Assembly: GCA_030066195.1 (NCBI GenBank)
Contig: JASJCB010000007.1
Span: forward strand, 1 to 64,000
Origin: Acidobacteriota bacterium
Lineage (GTDB): Bacteria; Acidobacteriota; Holophagae; Acanthopleuribacterales; Acanthopleuribacteraceae
Direction of reading: 5' to 3'
DNA length: 64,000 nt
The notes under the pieces: generated by a model
What the model saw: the letters and a program-made list of their open reading frames with translations, nothing else
Database searches by the model: none
What the model was told of the DNA's origin: nothing
Made by a program: the position numbers and the translations under genes
In this document: in pieces, positions 10,236 through 19,161 of the stretch
Numbering within the stretch: position 1 is the stretch's first letter
Layout: each line of letters opens with the position of its first letter

Positions 10236-10958
10236 TTAGTGGGAATAAGCAGGAAGCCCGGCCCGTTGCGGGTCGGGACAAGTGCGAAACTCTTTCGGCG
10301 CGGAGCGTTCAGGCGAGTTGCAAAAAGATCGTTCGATAGCAGTGAAGAATTCGTTCCAGGCCTGCCACATGCGTTCAGCGTGGGCGATCACCTGCTCTTC
10401 TTCCTCCGGTGTGAGATTGACAACGGTCAGGTCGGTCTGGGCGACGTGATTGGGTTCCTGGCGAATATGAATATCCACCCAGGGAATCTCTCCGGCGCCG
10501 GTTGCGGCCGTTATCAGCTTACCGATCCCCGAAACTATTGCCAGGTCCGTCGATTCGGTGGCATACAGGCTGCCCAAGGCAGGTAACAGGTCCTCAGCGG
10601 TTTCCGCATAAATCTCTACCAATCGACGGGTCTCCTCAAAAGGTTCTGCATCGGTAAGGGCTGTTTCGGCGAAACCCAGGTCCGTCAGCGAGGCCAGGTA
10701 AATCCGCTCGTGTGCTTTATCGACGCGGCCCTCGCCCAGTTCCTCGAAGAGGATTGTGGAGACCGCGGTTTTAACAGCAAGCTGAGGTACGGCATTGACC
10801 ATCCGTGAAAGGAAGTTGGGAAAAAAGTGGAGGGGGCGCCAATACTGGCCCAGCAAGAGGGAGACCTTGTCCCGGTCGACCGTATTCAACTGGAACAAGG
10901 GATGATGGTAGAGTCGATTGCGAGCAGAATTACTCTTGAGCTTGGTGCGGATGTCCAT
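10236..10958 (-). CDS. Haem-oxygenase-like diiron oxygenase (iron-containing redox enzyme family)
   Basis: 240 residues. The ATG at 10958 has AAGGAG 11 bases upstream, which makes it a better start than the in-frame ATG 45 bases earlier. Visible motifs fit the haem-oxygenase-like diiron oxidase fold: EELGEG with a His five residues later (FEELGEGRVDKAHERIY), a Glu in the next core helix (ATESTDL), and H-x3-E-x2-H (DIHIRQEPNH). Members of this family carry out N-oxygenation, C-C cleavage or desaturation, often on amino-acid or fatty-acid substrates of biosynthetic pathways. It is transcribed into the NRPS gene, whose start is 27 bp past this stop, so the two probably form one operon. A tailoring role on the lipopeptide, its amino acid or its fatty acid is inferred; the substrate cannot be read from sequence. 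Confidence 0.72.
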   Translation of the reverse strand: MDIRTKLKSNSARNRLYHHPLFQLNTVDRDKVSLLLGQYWRPLHFFPNFLSRMVNAVPQLAVKTAVSTILFEELGEGRVDKAHERIYLASLTDLGFAETALTDAEPFEETRRLVEIYAETAEDLLPALGSLYATESTDLAIVSGIGKLITAATGAGEIPWVDIHIRQEPNHVAQTDLTVVNLTPEEEEQVIAHAERMWQAWNEFFTAIERSFCNSPERSAPKEFRTCPDPQRAGLPAYSH

Positions 10959-11471
10959 AAAAACCGAGTCTCCTTGAGGAAAAAATTCCCAAAGCAGCCA
11001 CAATCACACCAGTACCACGCTAAGCAAATTCTTGCGGCGCGCGGGGATGTTAAATAGGGGGGCAACTGTGCAAACGCTGGGTTTCGTACAAAGTGTACAA
11101 AACCCGCTAAAATGAATCTCCATTTATACCAGACCCCCCTTGGGGTGTAAAGCTCAAGAAGAGGGAAGGTGAACTTTGCTACGCCGCGGCAAGCACCACA
11201 AAGGCAGGATGCATGAGGGGACACCTCGCTCAGATCAAGAGAGAGACAGCCCCGTAGCGATGAAGCCGATCGACCGGGCATGGCGCCGTTCGCATAAAAG
11301 GACCGGCAGTGGTTTGTCTTTTGAGGTGACGAACCTTTCCCTATCTCTAATCCGTGAGAATCGAGCCATGAACTCGGATCTTTCAGAATTTTTTAATTGT
11401 CAGGCGATTTTATATAGTTAATTTTTGGAATAAAAAAAAGATTTTTGACGTTACCCATAAAAATCAATGAC
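10959..11471. other. Divergent intergenic region between the lipopeptide operon and the secreted-protein gene
   Basis: About 510 bp with no convincing gene. Short frames on either strand lack ribosome sites and family resemblance. The part near 11380-11460 is clearly more AT-rich than its surroundings (runs of T and A, including a run of eight A), as expected for control DNA between diverging genes. It holds the palindrome listed at 11086-11098. A possible minus-strand -10 element (TATAAA) lies near 11125 ahead of the oxygenase gene. Confidence 0.5.
11086..11098. promoter_or_regulatory. Hyphenated palindrome, possible operator
   Basis: GTACA-aag-TGTAC is a perfect 5-bp inverted repeat with a 3-bp centre, located about 130 bp upstream of the oxygenase/NRPS operon start. 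The symmetry suits a dimeric regulator. No regulator gene lies in the window, and so short a site could occur by chance. Confidence 0.25.
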
Positions 11472-11499
11472 TTGCTACATAATTCATGACATTTATTCT
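11472..11499 (+). promoter_or_regulatory. Possible sigma-70-like promoter for the secreted-protein gene
   Basis: TTGCTA (11472-11477) and TATTCT (11494-11499) are separated by 16 bp, within AT-rich DNA and about 40 bp upstream of the ATG at 11537. Both boxes are imperfect and the placement is a guess from pattern only. Confidence 0.25.
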
Positions 11500-11536
11500 C
11501 AATCACCAAAGACAACTCATTCAAGTAGGAGGAAGC

Positions 11537-13192
11537 ATGAAAACCAATGTTTCTGCTTTCAAAGTCTCTAATGCCCCTCGTCAATTGCCGGCCCTCATTT
11601 CTTCTTTGCTCGCCTTCGGCTTGCTCGTTTCCGCCCCTTACGCCTCAGCCCAGCCCAAATGCACCACGTGCGGCGGTAAAGATCCGAACGCCCCCCACCG
11701 CAAACATGTAGAAACCATCAAGGACCCAAACGGTAATAAATCGGTAGAAGTCTACTGCGTGGACGACCTCTACTTCAAAGGTGAAGTCATCTGCGACGGA
11801 AAGCCCATCTGTATCGCGAAGTGTGTTTTCGACAGCGCCGGCAACGCCGATTTCCCCATCCCCGGACCCAACGGCGGTCCTTGGGAAAAATACGTCTGGT
11901 ACAACTGGAACAAAGACACCTGCAACGTCACCTGGCGAGACACTGCCCGGCGAGGGGGCGAGACGCCGGCAGAACGCGAGGCGCGCATCATCAAACTGCT
12001 CATTGACAGGGGATGCGATTTCAACTGTTATTCCTGGACCGCGCCCGGCAACAGTCCCAAAAAAGAATCCGGCCTCCAGTTCATCGCCTACAGGGACGGC
12101 GGCCTGGTTGAAGAGACTACCATCCCCGAAAGTGATATCGAGGCGGCCTTTGAGGGCGGCAACCCCTATCTTGAATTAGACCCCCTCATGTATGCGGACG
12201 ATGCCGTCGGCCAATCCCGTATTCCCAACTCCGTGTTCGTCGATACTTTTGAAGACGGAATACTAGGCGATCGCTACAGCACCTTACCGGGATCGACCGG
12301 ACCCGTTCAAGTAGTGAACGGCGCCCTGAATTTCGATATCGTGGAGCACGGCGACGGGTTCCAGATCGACATGAGCGATGTGGCTCACCCGGCCTGCATC
12401 ATGCTCGGAGAAATGGACATGACGCCCTTCCTCATCGGCAACGGCTTCGGTATCGAGTTATTGTTCGATACGGGTGATTCCGCCGACATCCAGGTCTACC
12501 AGGACAATTCCGTCGTGGTGAAAATCGTGGAGAAGAACAGCAACGGTACGGAAACCAAGCTCTACCGCAAGGTCGAGGGCATCGATGCCGACGACATCGC
12601 TTCGATTCAGATTGACTGGGTTCCCAGTGATACCGCCCTGGATCGCATCGAAATCGAAATCGTCACCAAAGCGGGTAAGAAAATCACGACCAAGGTCAGA
12701 TCCGGCCTGAGGCATGATGAAGGCCGCACGGTCGCCTACCGCATGCGCGGGCTCGATATCAGTAAGGATCCCACCGTCAATATCGGCTCGATTGTTTTTT
12801 CCGAACAACACTTCGATCACGTGGAAGGCTTCTATACCCACCTGGAGGTGGACAACATCTTGATCGATGCCTTACCGGATACGGTACCCGTCGGCCAGAT
12901 GAATATCACCGCCTTTGCCGAAAATTTCCTCGGGGGTATCCCGGAGCGTCAACTCGTCTTTGAAGTCGTGGAAGGAAAAGCCGAATTCACCAATGAATTC
13001 GCCATGACTTCTTTGGACGGTCGCGAAACCACCCTTCTGACTGACCGTCAGGGCATGACAACCGCACACCTCAATATCATGGAGCCCGGCATGGTGGTCA
13101 TCCGCGTCGGTATCGATGACACGGACCTTTACCGAAAGTGCAGCATCCTTGCCACGGAAGCGGAGATCCAGGATCTCAAAGACCTGAGATAA
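11537..13192 (+). CDS. Secreted multidomain protein of unknown function
   Basis: 551 residues. The ATG at 11537 is chosen because AGGAGGAAGC directly precedes it and a clear signal peptide follows: a basic start, the hydrophobic stretch LISSLLAFGLLVSAP, and a likely cut after YASA. The mature N-terminus is rich in cysteine (CTTCGG, YCVDD, VICDGKPICIAKC, CDFNCYSW), suggesting disulphides outside the cytoplasm. The middle (about residues 230-450) alternates beta-strand-like segments and looks like a concanavalin/LamG-type jelly roll. The last 100 residues (FEVVEGKAEF ... LTDRQGMTTAHLNI) resemble a Big_1 bacterial Ig-like domain. I recognise no catalytic motif. It is a single gene ending at a hairpin and facing the kinase gene. 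A role in adhesion or surface binding is inference only. Confidence 0.8.
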   Translation: MKTNVSAFKVSNAPRQLPALISSLLAFGLLVSAPYASAQPKCTTCGGKDPNAPHRKHVETIKDPNGNKSVEVYCVDDLYFKGEVICDGKPICIAKCVFDSAGNADFPIPGPNGGPWEKYVWYNWNKDTCNVTWRDTARRGGETPAEREARIIKLLIDRGCDFNCYSWTAPGNSPKKESGLQFIAYRDGGLVEETTIPESDIEAAFEGGNPYLELDPLMYADDAVGQSRIPNSVFVDTFEDGILGDRYSTLPGSTGPVQVVNGALNFDIVEHGDGFQIDMSDVAHPACIMLGEMDMTPFLIGNGFGIELLFDTGDSADIQVYQDNSVVVKIVEKNSNGTETKLYRKVEGIDADDIASIQIDWVPSDTALDRIEIEIVTKAGKKITTKVRSGLRHDEGRTVAYRMRGLDISKDPTVNIGSIVFSEQHFDHVEGFYTHLEVDNILIDALPDTVPVGQMNITAFAENFLGGIPERQLVFEVVEGKAEFTNEFAMTSLDGRETTLLTDRQGMTTAHLNIMEPGMVVIRVGIDDTDLYRKCSILATEAEIQDLKDLR

Positions 13193-13205
13193 ACCGATAA
13201 TCAAC

Positions 13206-13235
13206 CGGAGACCTCGCGGAACCGCGGGGTCTCCG
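13206..13235. terminator. Bidirectional terminator-like hairpin
   Basis: A 14-bp stem (CGGAGACCTCGCGG pairing with CCGCGGGGTCTCCG, one G-T wobble) lies between two convergent genes, 14 bp past the secreted-protein stop. The loop is only about two bases if fully paired and there is no long T run, so it may act on both strands or depend on other factors. Confidence 0.55.
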
Positions 13236-13315
13236 TTCAACTAACCGGTTGCCGGCTAAATGGTTTCAGGGCTGCCGCTCCTTTTTGGGACCGGCCGTCA
13301 GGATGAAATATCGTC

Positions 13316-16300
13316 TTAACCGCCCAAAAGAGCCGCTTCGGTTTCGACAGGGAACTTCAACGTGAAGGCAGCGCCTTGACCATTGCCCCCGCTTTGAACC
13401 GAAATAGAACCGCCCATCTCGGTCATGGCGTTGGCGCAACCGTGCAGGCCGAAGCCATGGCCGTCTGATTTGGTCGTGAAGCCATACGCAAAAATCTTGT
13501 CCAGGTGCTCTTTGGAAATACCGGGGCCCGTATCGGCGATTTTCAGGAAAACGCCGGCTTCATCCCGATCGATGGTGATGGTGATCTTCTTTTCCTCCGG
13601 CTTCATACCCGCCATAGCTTCCCTGGCGTTTTTCAACAAGTTGATGAGGGTGTGGATGAGTTTGACCTTTTGGACGGGAATCGTAGGCACTTCCCCATAG
13701 CGTTTATCGATATCGATCCGGTCCTGCCCCAGCAGGTTGTCCTGCATGTCAAGGGCTTGTTCCACGACTTCTTTCAGTTGGAGCGGCTCGTTCCGAAACC
13801 CCATGGAGGCATAACTTTGCTGCGCCATGATGACGTCTTTAATGGCGTAGATCTTGTCGACCAGCCGTTCCATGTTTTCCCTTGCCGTCTGGTTCTCCAT
13901 CTCCATGATGCCGCCGATACGGATGAAATAGTCCACCAGTTTCCTACCCTTGGGGTCGTTGACCAGGAACTCCTGCAGTTGGTCTTTATGGCGGCGCAAG
14001 AGATCGCCCGCGGGAACCAGGCCCTTGAGTTTAGAGCTTTCCACCTTGTTTTGAATGATCTGGCTGGAGGTGATGACGCTGTTGAGAATATTGCCCACGT
14101 TGTGGAGAACCGTGGTGGCAATTTCAGCCATGCCCGCCTGATGGGCCTGTTGGGTCAGTTCTCTTTGCGCCGACCGGAGTTGGGCGGTGCGCTCCTTGAC
14201 CCGGCGTTCCAGATTCTCGTTCATTTGACTCACCTGTGCCGCGGCCATTCTCGCCTGCTCGAACAAGCGGGCGTTTTCCAGTGAGATGACCGCTTGGGCG
14301 ACGAGGATATCCAACACCTGCACCCGGGTTTCATTAAAGGCGCCGGAGACGAGATTGTTCTCCAGGTACAAAGCCCCCGTGATGCGGTCCTGTTGGCGCA
14401 CCGGCGTGCAGAGTACGGATTTGGGCCGGTGCTTCACCACGTGCGGGCAGTTGGTATAGGGTCCCCGCGCGGTAGCATTTGCCAAAACCACATTTTTGCC
14501 GGTCCGTATCACATAACGCACGATGGCGGCCGAAAGGGGAGGTCCCTGGTCCAGGGGCCGGTCCTGAACCACGGCGACCTCGTCAGAGCCCATGTCCGCC
14601 GATGCCTGGAGGCGCAGCCCCTGTTCCGTTTCCATAATAAAGAAACCTCTCTGGGCGCCGACGCTCTCGATGATGATACGCATCATGCGCTCCAATAACC
14701 GGGCCAGATTGATTTCACCGGAAATGGCCATGGCCGATTTGGACACGGAGGCCATGTCCAGGGCATGGGCGTTTGTGGAATTGGTGCTGTCGGTATCTTG
14801 GAGGGTTGCGACGGCTGTCATGGTCCCCGAAACCCGCTCTTGTTCGGTTCCCGAAAACCTTTCGAGGGTTTTGATCTTGAGAAGACTCTGACCGTATTGC
14901 CGCTCCAAAAGTTTCACTTTTACGGTGGCGCCCCATTTCAGGTAGAAGCTATAAGCGTCGATCAGGTGAACCGCGGCGACCTGGACCGTGCCCCGTTCCA
15001 GATGAAACCGGGCCGCCAACTCGTTGGCACAGGCCTCGAATTGAGGGTATTCGCTCTCTTTGGCGGCGGCTGCCGCCCGGGCGTATAACTCCGCGGCGCG
15101 ATGGTTTTTCTTCTTCAGCCGGGCCAGCTCCGCCTCCATCAGTAAATAGTGGTGGCGGAAATTCAGCGGCGAAAAGGCAGCCCATTTCTTCATGCGCCGA
15201 TGCGCTTCACGCATGCGCCGGCGGGCTTTCTTTCTCAACGCTGCTTTCATGGTGGGATAAAGCGCGGCATGGACCAGAAAGGAGTACAGGTAATATTCCA
15301 CCGTGTAGGTCTGGCTTGAAATCAGTTTGATCATACCCGCCGCCCGGTCCACCTGCTCCAGCGCCAGGGCATTATCCTGGTGAAAGAAACACAACTTGAG
15401 TTTAACCACGTGGTAGACGGCCACGCCGGTAAGAAACCGGGCTTGTTCCAGGCGAGCCAGGCAAGCCGCTTCATCGAAGGTATCGTCATCCAAAGAAAAC
15501 GGGCCTTGCGTCTTGCCGCATAGGGCCGCTCGGTATTGTTGCAGAATGTGCGCCGAGTCCGACATGGACGGGTAGTTGGCGTCCGCGATCAAAGCCAGGT
15601 AATCTTCACCATTCGCCAGACAGGTGAGGAGGTCGAGAGCGGGCTCCCAATAGACCACCTGGTAACTCGCATAGGCCATGTACAGCAAATCGCCGCCTTC
15701 CAGGCCCGCCTTGATCGCTTGCTTCAATACCGCGACAAATTCCCGCCAGTGTTCGGTCCAGGTCAAGGCATAACCGCTGACCATCAGGGTTCGACACCTC
15801 TTGGGAATATCCCGGTAACTCCGGTTCAGGTCGATGGCCAGGCGAGCGAGTGCCCCTCCCCTATTAAATCCACGTCCTCCCCCGCTGAGACTGCCGCATA
15901 ACATCATCGCGAAACCGGACAGGCAGGGCGCTGCATCGGGGCATTTGCCATAACGAAGGATCAACTGGACCATATTGATCCCGGCTTGCCAGATCAGCTT
16001 TCTATAGCCGACCGCATGGGCCGCGGTAATCATATTCATGAGCAGCTTGAGGCGAAGCAGCGCCTTGGGTTCCTTCATCTCCGGGAGGTTCATCAAGTTC
16101 AGGATGCTTTTCTCGCTGAGTCGACGGCTCAAGACCATGCGTCCGATTTCTATGGAAAGACGGCTTGGGTTGCGCGTTAATCGATCACCCAACAGGCGCA
16201 AGCCATGAAGACCGGCGTCAATGGCTTTTTCCACGTTGCCGATGAGCGTGTACTGGTCGGCGCGCATGCAAAGGGTCTCCGCTTTTTCCAAGGTCGTTTG

Positions 16301-18760
16301 AGCCCGGTCCAGTAAGAGACGGCTGCGGGTTTCCGCCAACGACGGTTGACCGGCCCAAAAAGCGGTGTGGGAACAACTCCGAACCAGATCGAAGGTCAGT
16401 CGATAGTGCCTTTCCCAGGTATCCTCGGGCAGCAGGGCGAGGGCCGTCTCCAAATAAGGCAGGGCAGAGCGAAAAGCAGAGGCCGCATTGGCTTTTTCCG
16501 CGGCCGTCTTGTTGAGCCGCACCAGCGACAGCCGCTCTTCAGGTTCCGTAACGAGCTCGCTGCCACGGTTCAGGTGGCGTACGATTTCGAAGATTTTTTC
16601 GCTTTCCCTATGTTTGCATTGACGCAGGAGCAGCCTGCCGATGTGGAGGTGGACCTCGGGCAGCCTGTCCTTGTCAATCAACGAATAGGCCGCCTCCTGG
16701 ATGCGGTCGTGGCCGAATTTGTAGCGGACCTTGGGGACTGTCTCGTCTTTTTCGTTTCCCAAAAGGTGCGCCAGGCGGAAATCCTCGTCCAAGGGCGTTA
16801 TCAGGCCGAAGCGGGCCGCGGTTCTCAAGGATTCGGCAACATCGCGAGGTTTCCGTTCCTCGATATAGGCCAGGGTTTCCAAATCGAAGAGGTTCCCGAT
16901 ACAGGCGGCCAGTTGAAGGGCCTTTTGAACCTCGGCGGGGAGTTGCTTCAGGCGCGAAACCATAAAGGCTGCCGCGGTATCGCCTACCTCCGCCCGGCGG
17001 ATTTGTTCCAGGTCCCAATCCCAGCGTCCCAGCTCCTGGGAAAAATGGACCAGCCCTTCCCCGTGGAGCATGTGCAGCAATTCATTGAGGAAAAAGGGAT
17101 TCCCGCGCGTCTTTTGGGTCAGAAGGTCGGCCGGGGCCTGAGTGCATTGGAGATCTCCACCCAAGGTATCCGCCAGGAGTGCGGCAATATGCTCGGTCTT
17201 TAACGATTCGAGGTGCAACTCAACGATGTTTGTCTTCGCCTTTTTGATCTCGTCCAGGGAAAGCGACATCCATTGTGAATCCCTGATCTCGTTGTCCCGA
17301 AATGCGCCGATTACCATCAGGCTTTCGGTACGGCCCCAGGACAGCAGTTGAGAGATGAGCTCCAAAGAGCCGGCATCGGCCCATTGCAGGTCGTCCAGGA
17401 AGAGGACCAGGGGATGGTTCTTTTGGGCAAGCACCGAAATGAAATCGCGAAAAACCAGGTGGAAGCGGTTCCGGTTTTCCTGGTCCGCCAACTCGGGCAA
17501 CGGCGGCCACACGCCGATCAGGTGTTCCCAATCCGGGATGAAGTCCACAATGACGCGGCCGTTGGGGCCCAGGACCTGCCGCAAAGAATGTTGCCAGGCG
17601 CGGACGGCCTCCTCTTCTTCACCCAGAATCTGATTGGCGAGTTCTTCAAAGGCGAACACCAGTGCGGAATAGGCGACATCTCTCTGAAACTGATCGAACT
17701 TGCCCGAGACCATGTAACCGCGCCGTGAGGCGATGCCGGCGCGCAGTTCGTTGACCAACCGGGACTTTCCCACGCCCGCGTAGCCGGAAACAAGGGCCAT
17801 GGTTGTATGTCCGTCGGCCACCTCGTCAAAGGTGTGGACCAGGGTTTCAATCTCTTGTTCGCGGCCATAAAGTTTTTGGGATACCTGGAACTTCTCGGAG
17901 TAATCACTAGCGCCCGGAGTAAAGACGCTTACCTTCCCCTCGGTTTCCAGTTCTCGCAAGCACCCGGCCAGATCGGCTTTCAGGCCGAAGCCGCTTTGGT
18001 AACGCGCCTCCGCGTTTTTTTCAAGCAGCTTCATCACGATTTGGGAAACGCCGGCCGGTATGCTTTTCCTGATCCGATCCGGCTGAACGGGTACCTTGGC
18101 GATATGGCAGTGGATCATCTCCAGAAGATCATCGGTTTGAAAAACCGGGACACCCGTGAGCATTTCGTAGAAGGTGGCGCCCAGCGAATAATAATCGGAG
18201 CGGTAGTCCAGGTGACGATTGACGCGACCTGTCTGTTCCGGCGAGATATAGGTCAGCGTACCTTCAAGCACAGCCGGACCGACCACCTGCCGGGTTTCCC
18301 GGCTCAACTCGGAGGCGATGCCGAAATCGATGATCTTGACAGTCTCTCCCGCGATGACGATGTTGCCGGGTTTGATATCCTTATGAATGATATTCCCGGC
18401 GTGGACGGCCTGAAGCCCCTCGGTCAGCTGGAGGGCCAGTTTCAAGAAGAGCGCCGGGTCCATGCCCTTGTCAGGAATGTGACCGCGCAGGGCGACGCCC
18501 CCGAAATCTTCCTCGATCAAAGCCAGGCCGTTTGGATGACGTTCCAAACCGAGGTAGCCGATAATGTGCTCATGCTGGAAACGACTTCCCAGTTCGAACT
18601 CTCGCCGGTACCGTTTGAGCTCTACTGAATCGGGCACACTCTGGGCGGAGACCTTGACGACGACCGGCAACTGATCTGCCAGGCGGATCGCACCGTAGAC
18701 GATGGACCGATGCCCCATAAATATTTTCTTTTGAAGTTCATAACCGGCGAGGTAGACCAC
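13316..18760 (-). CDS. Ser/Thr kinase - AAA ATPase - GAF - sensor histidine kinase fusion
   Basis: 1814 residues. Residues 1-270 form a protein kinase (IIHKDIKPGNIVI catalytic loop, DFG near 146, YISPEQTGR activation segment). Residues 290-700 are an AAA/STAND-like ATPase (Walker A GYAGVGKS near 328, Walker B LVLFLDDLQWAD near 460). About 700-1330 is a helical, TPR-like stretch. A GAF domain spans about 1345-1510, then a coiled coil. The histidine-kinase core follows, with the phospho-acceptor His in LHNVGN near 1553, N box NLLKNAREA, DTGPGI and GHGFGLHG. This matches the trifunctional kinase/ATPase/histidine-kinase family. No transmembrane segment is seen, so it is probably cytoplasmic and senses small ligands through GAF or the ATPase. 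The start is GTG with a G-rich sequence just upstream. No response regulator is adjacent. Confidence 0.92.
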   Translation of the reverse strand: MVYLAGYELQKKIFMGHRSIVYGAIRLADQLPVVVKVSAQSVPDSVELKRYRREFELGSRFQHEHIIGYLGLERHPNGLALIEEDFGGVALRGHIPDKGMDPALFLKLALQLTEGLQAVHAGNIIHKDIKPGNIVIAGETVKIIDFGIASELSRETRQVVGPAVLEGTLTYISPEQTGRVNRHLDYRSDYYSLGATFYEMLTGVPVFQTDDLLEMIHCHIAKVPVQPDRIRKSIPAGVSQIVMKLLEKNAEARYQSGFGLKADLAGCLRELETEGKVSVFTPGASDYSEKFQVSQKLYGREQEIETLVHTFDEVADGHTTMALVSGYAGVGKSRLVNELRAGIASRRGYMVSGKFDQFQRDVAYSALVFAFEELANQILGEEEEAVRAWQHSLRQVLGPNGRVIVDFIPDWEHLIGVWPPLPELADQENRNRFHLVFRDFISVLAQKNHPLVLFLDDLQWADAGSLELISQLLSWGRTESLMVIGAFRDNEIRDSQWMSLSLDEIKKAKTNIVELHLESLKTEHIAALLADTLGGDLQCTQAPADLLTQKTRGNPFFLNELLHMLHGEGLVHFSQELGRWDWDLEQIRRAEVGDTAAAFMVSRLKQLPAEVQKALQLAACIGNLFDLETLAYIEERKPRDVAESLRTAARFGLITPLDEDFRLAHLLGNEKDETVPKVRYKFGHDRIQEAAYSLIDKDRLPEVHLHIGRLLLRQCKHRESEKIFEIVRHLNRGSELVTEPEERLSLVRLNKTAAEKANAASAFRSALPYLETALALLPEDTWERHYRLTFDLVRSCSHTAFWAGQPSLAETRSRLLLDRAQTTLEKAETLCMRADQYTLIGNVEKAIDAGLHGLRLLGDRLTRNPSRLSIEIGRMVLSRRLSEKSILNLMNLPEMKEPKALLRLKLLMNMITAAHAVGYRKLIWQAGINMVQLILRYGKCPDAAPCLSGFAMMLCGSLSGGGRGFNRGGALARLAIDLNRSYRDIPKRCRTLMVSGYALTWTEHWREFVAVLKQAIKAGLEGGDLLYMAYASYQVVYWEPALDLLTCLANGEDYLALIADANYPSMSDSAHILQQYRAALCGKTQGPFSLDDDTFDEAACLARLEQARFLTGVAVYHVVKLKLCFFHQDNALALEQVDRAAGMIKLISSQTYTVEYYLYSFLVHAALYPTMKAALRKKARRRMREAHRRMKKWAAFSPLNFRHHYLLMEAELARLKKKNHRAAELYARAAAAAKESEYPQFEACANELAARFHLERGTVQVAAVHLIDAYSFYLKWGATVKVKLLERQYGQSLLKIKTLERFSGTEQERVSGTMTAVATLQDTDSTNSTNAHALDMASVSKSAMAISGEINLARLLERMMRIIIESVGAQRGFFIMETEQGLRLQASADMGSDEVAVVQDRPLDQGPPLSAAIVRYVIRTGKNVVLANATARGPYTNCPHVVKHRPKSVLCTPVRQQDRITGALYLENNLVSGAFNETRVQVLDILVAQAVISLENARLFEQARMAAAQVSQMNENLERRVKERTAQLRSAQRELTQQAHQAGMAEIATTVLHNVGNILNSVITSSQIIQNKVESSKLKGLVPAGDLLRRHKDQLQEFLVNDPKGRKLVDYFIRIGGIMEMENQTARENMERLVDKIYAIKDVIMAQQSYASMGFRNEPLQLKEVVEQALDMQDNLLGQDRIDIDKRYGEVPTIPVQKVKLIHTLINLLKNAREAMAGMKPEEKKITITIDRDEAGVFLKIADTGPGISKEHLDKIFAYGFTTKSDGHGFGLHGCANAMTEMGGSISVQSGGNGQGAAFTLKFPVETEAALLGG

Positions 18761-19016
18761 TCACCGCCCCCAGGCAATTCTTTCAATCTTTAACAGATCT
18801 TCACACCGGACAAGCTTGATTCCACCCAATAAATTTAGCACTCCACTTGTTTTTTCTCGCCACGAAATTATCACAGGCCCAAGAGGTTTTCAATGCTCTC
18901 AAGAGAGCTATCGGCTGGATCGGGTTACGGACTTTAGCTTGGATTAACCGGTAGCGGAGGCCGCCGGGGACATGTCCGAGGTTTGCGAGGATATGGCCCT
19001 GGCGGCTACCCCGGGC
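18761..19016. other. Intergenic DNA upstream of the large kinase
   Basis: About 255 bp without a supported gene. It probably contains the promoter of the kinase reading leftward; I can point to no clear -35/-10 pair. It leads directly into the 21-bp minisatellite. Confidence 0.4.
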
Positions 19017-19119
19017 GGTCTGCCGGTCTACCCATGTGTTCGGCCGGTCAACCCGGGCGGTCTGCCGGTCTACCCATGCGGTCTGCCGGTCAACAAATGC
19101 GGTCGCGGTCAACCCATGC
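19017..19119. repeat. 21-bp minisatellite, five imperfect copies
   Basis: Units begin at 19017, 19038, 19059, 19080 and 19101 (the last is 19 bp). The consensus is close to GGTCTGCCGGTCTACCCATGC. Because 21 is a multiple of three, both strands give short repetitive frames, but none has a ribosome site, so I treat this as noncoding repeat DNA. It lies between the two sensor-kinase genes, about 40 bp before the 69-bp repeat array. Confidence 0.8.
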
Positions 19120-19161
19120 AACTATGATCCGTGAAAATTTGACCGTCAATGATCCGGTTCG

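Noticed and set aside
18801-19121. A 106-codon minus-strand frame with DRQTAWV repeats
   Set aside because: It is produced by the 21-bp minisatellite and has no ribosome site.
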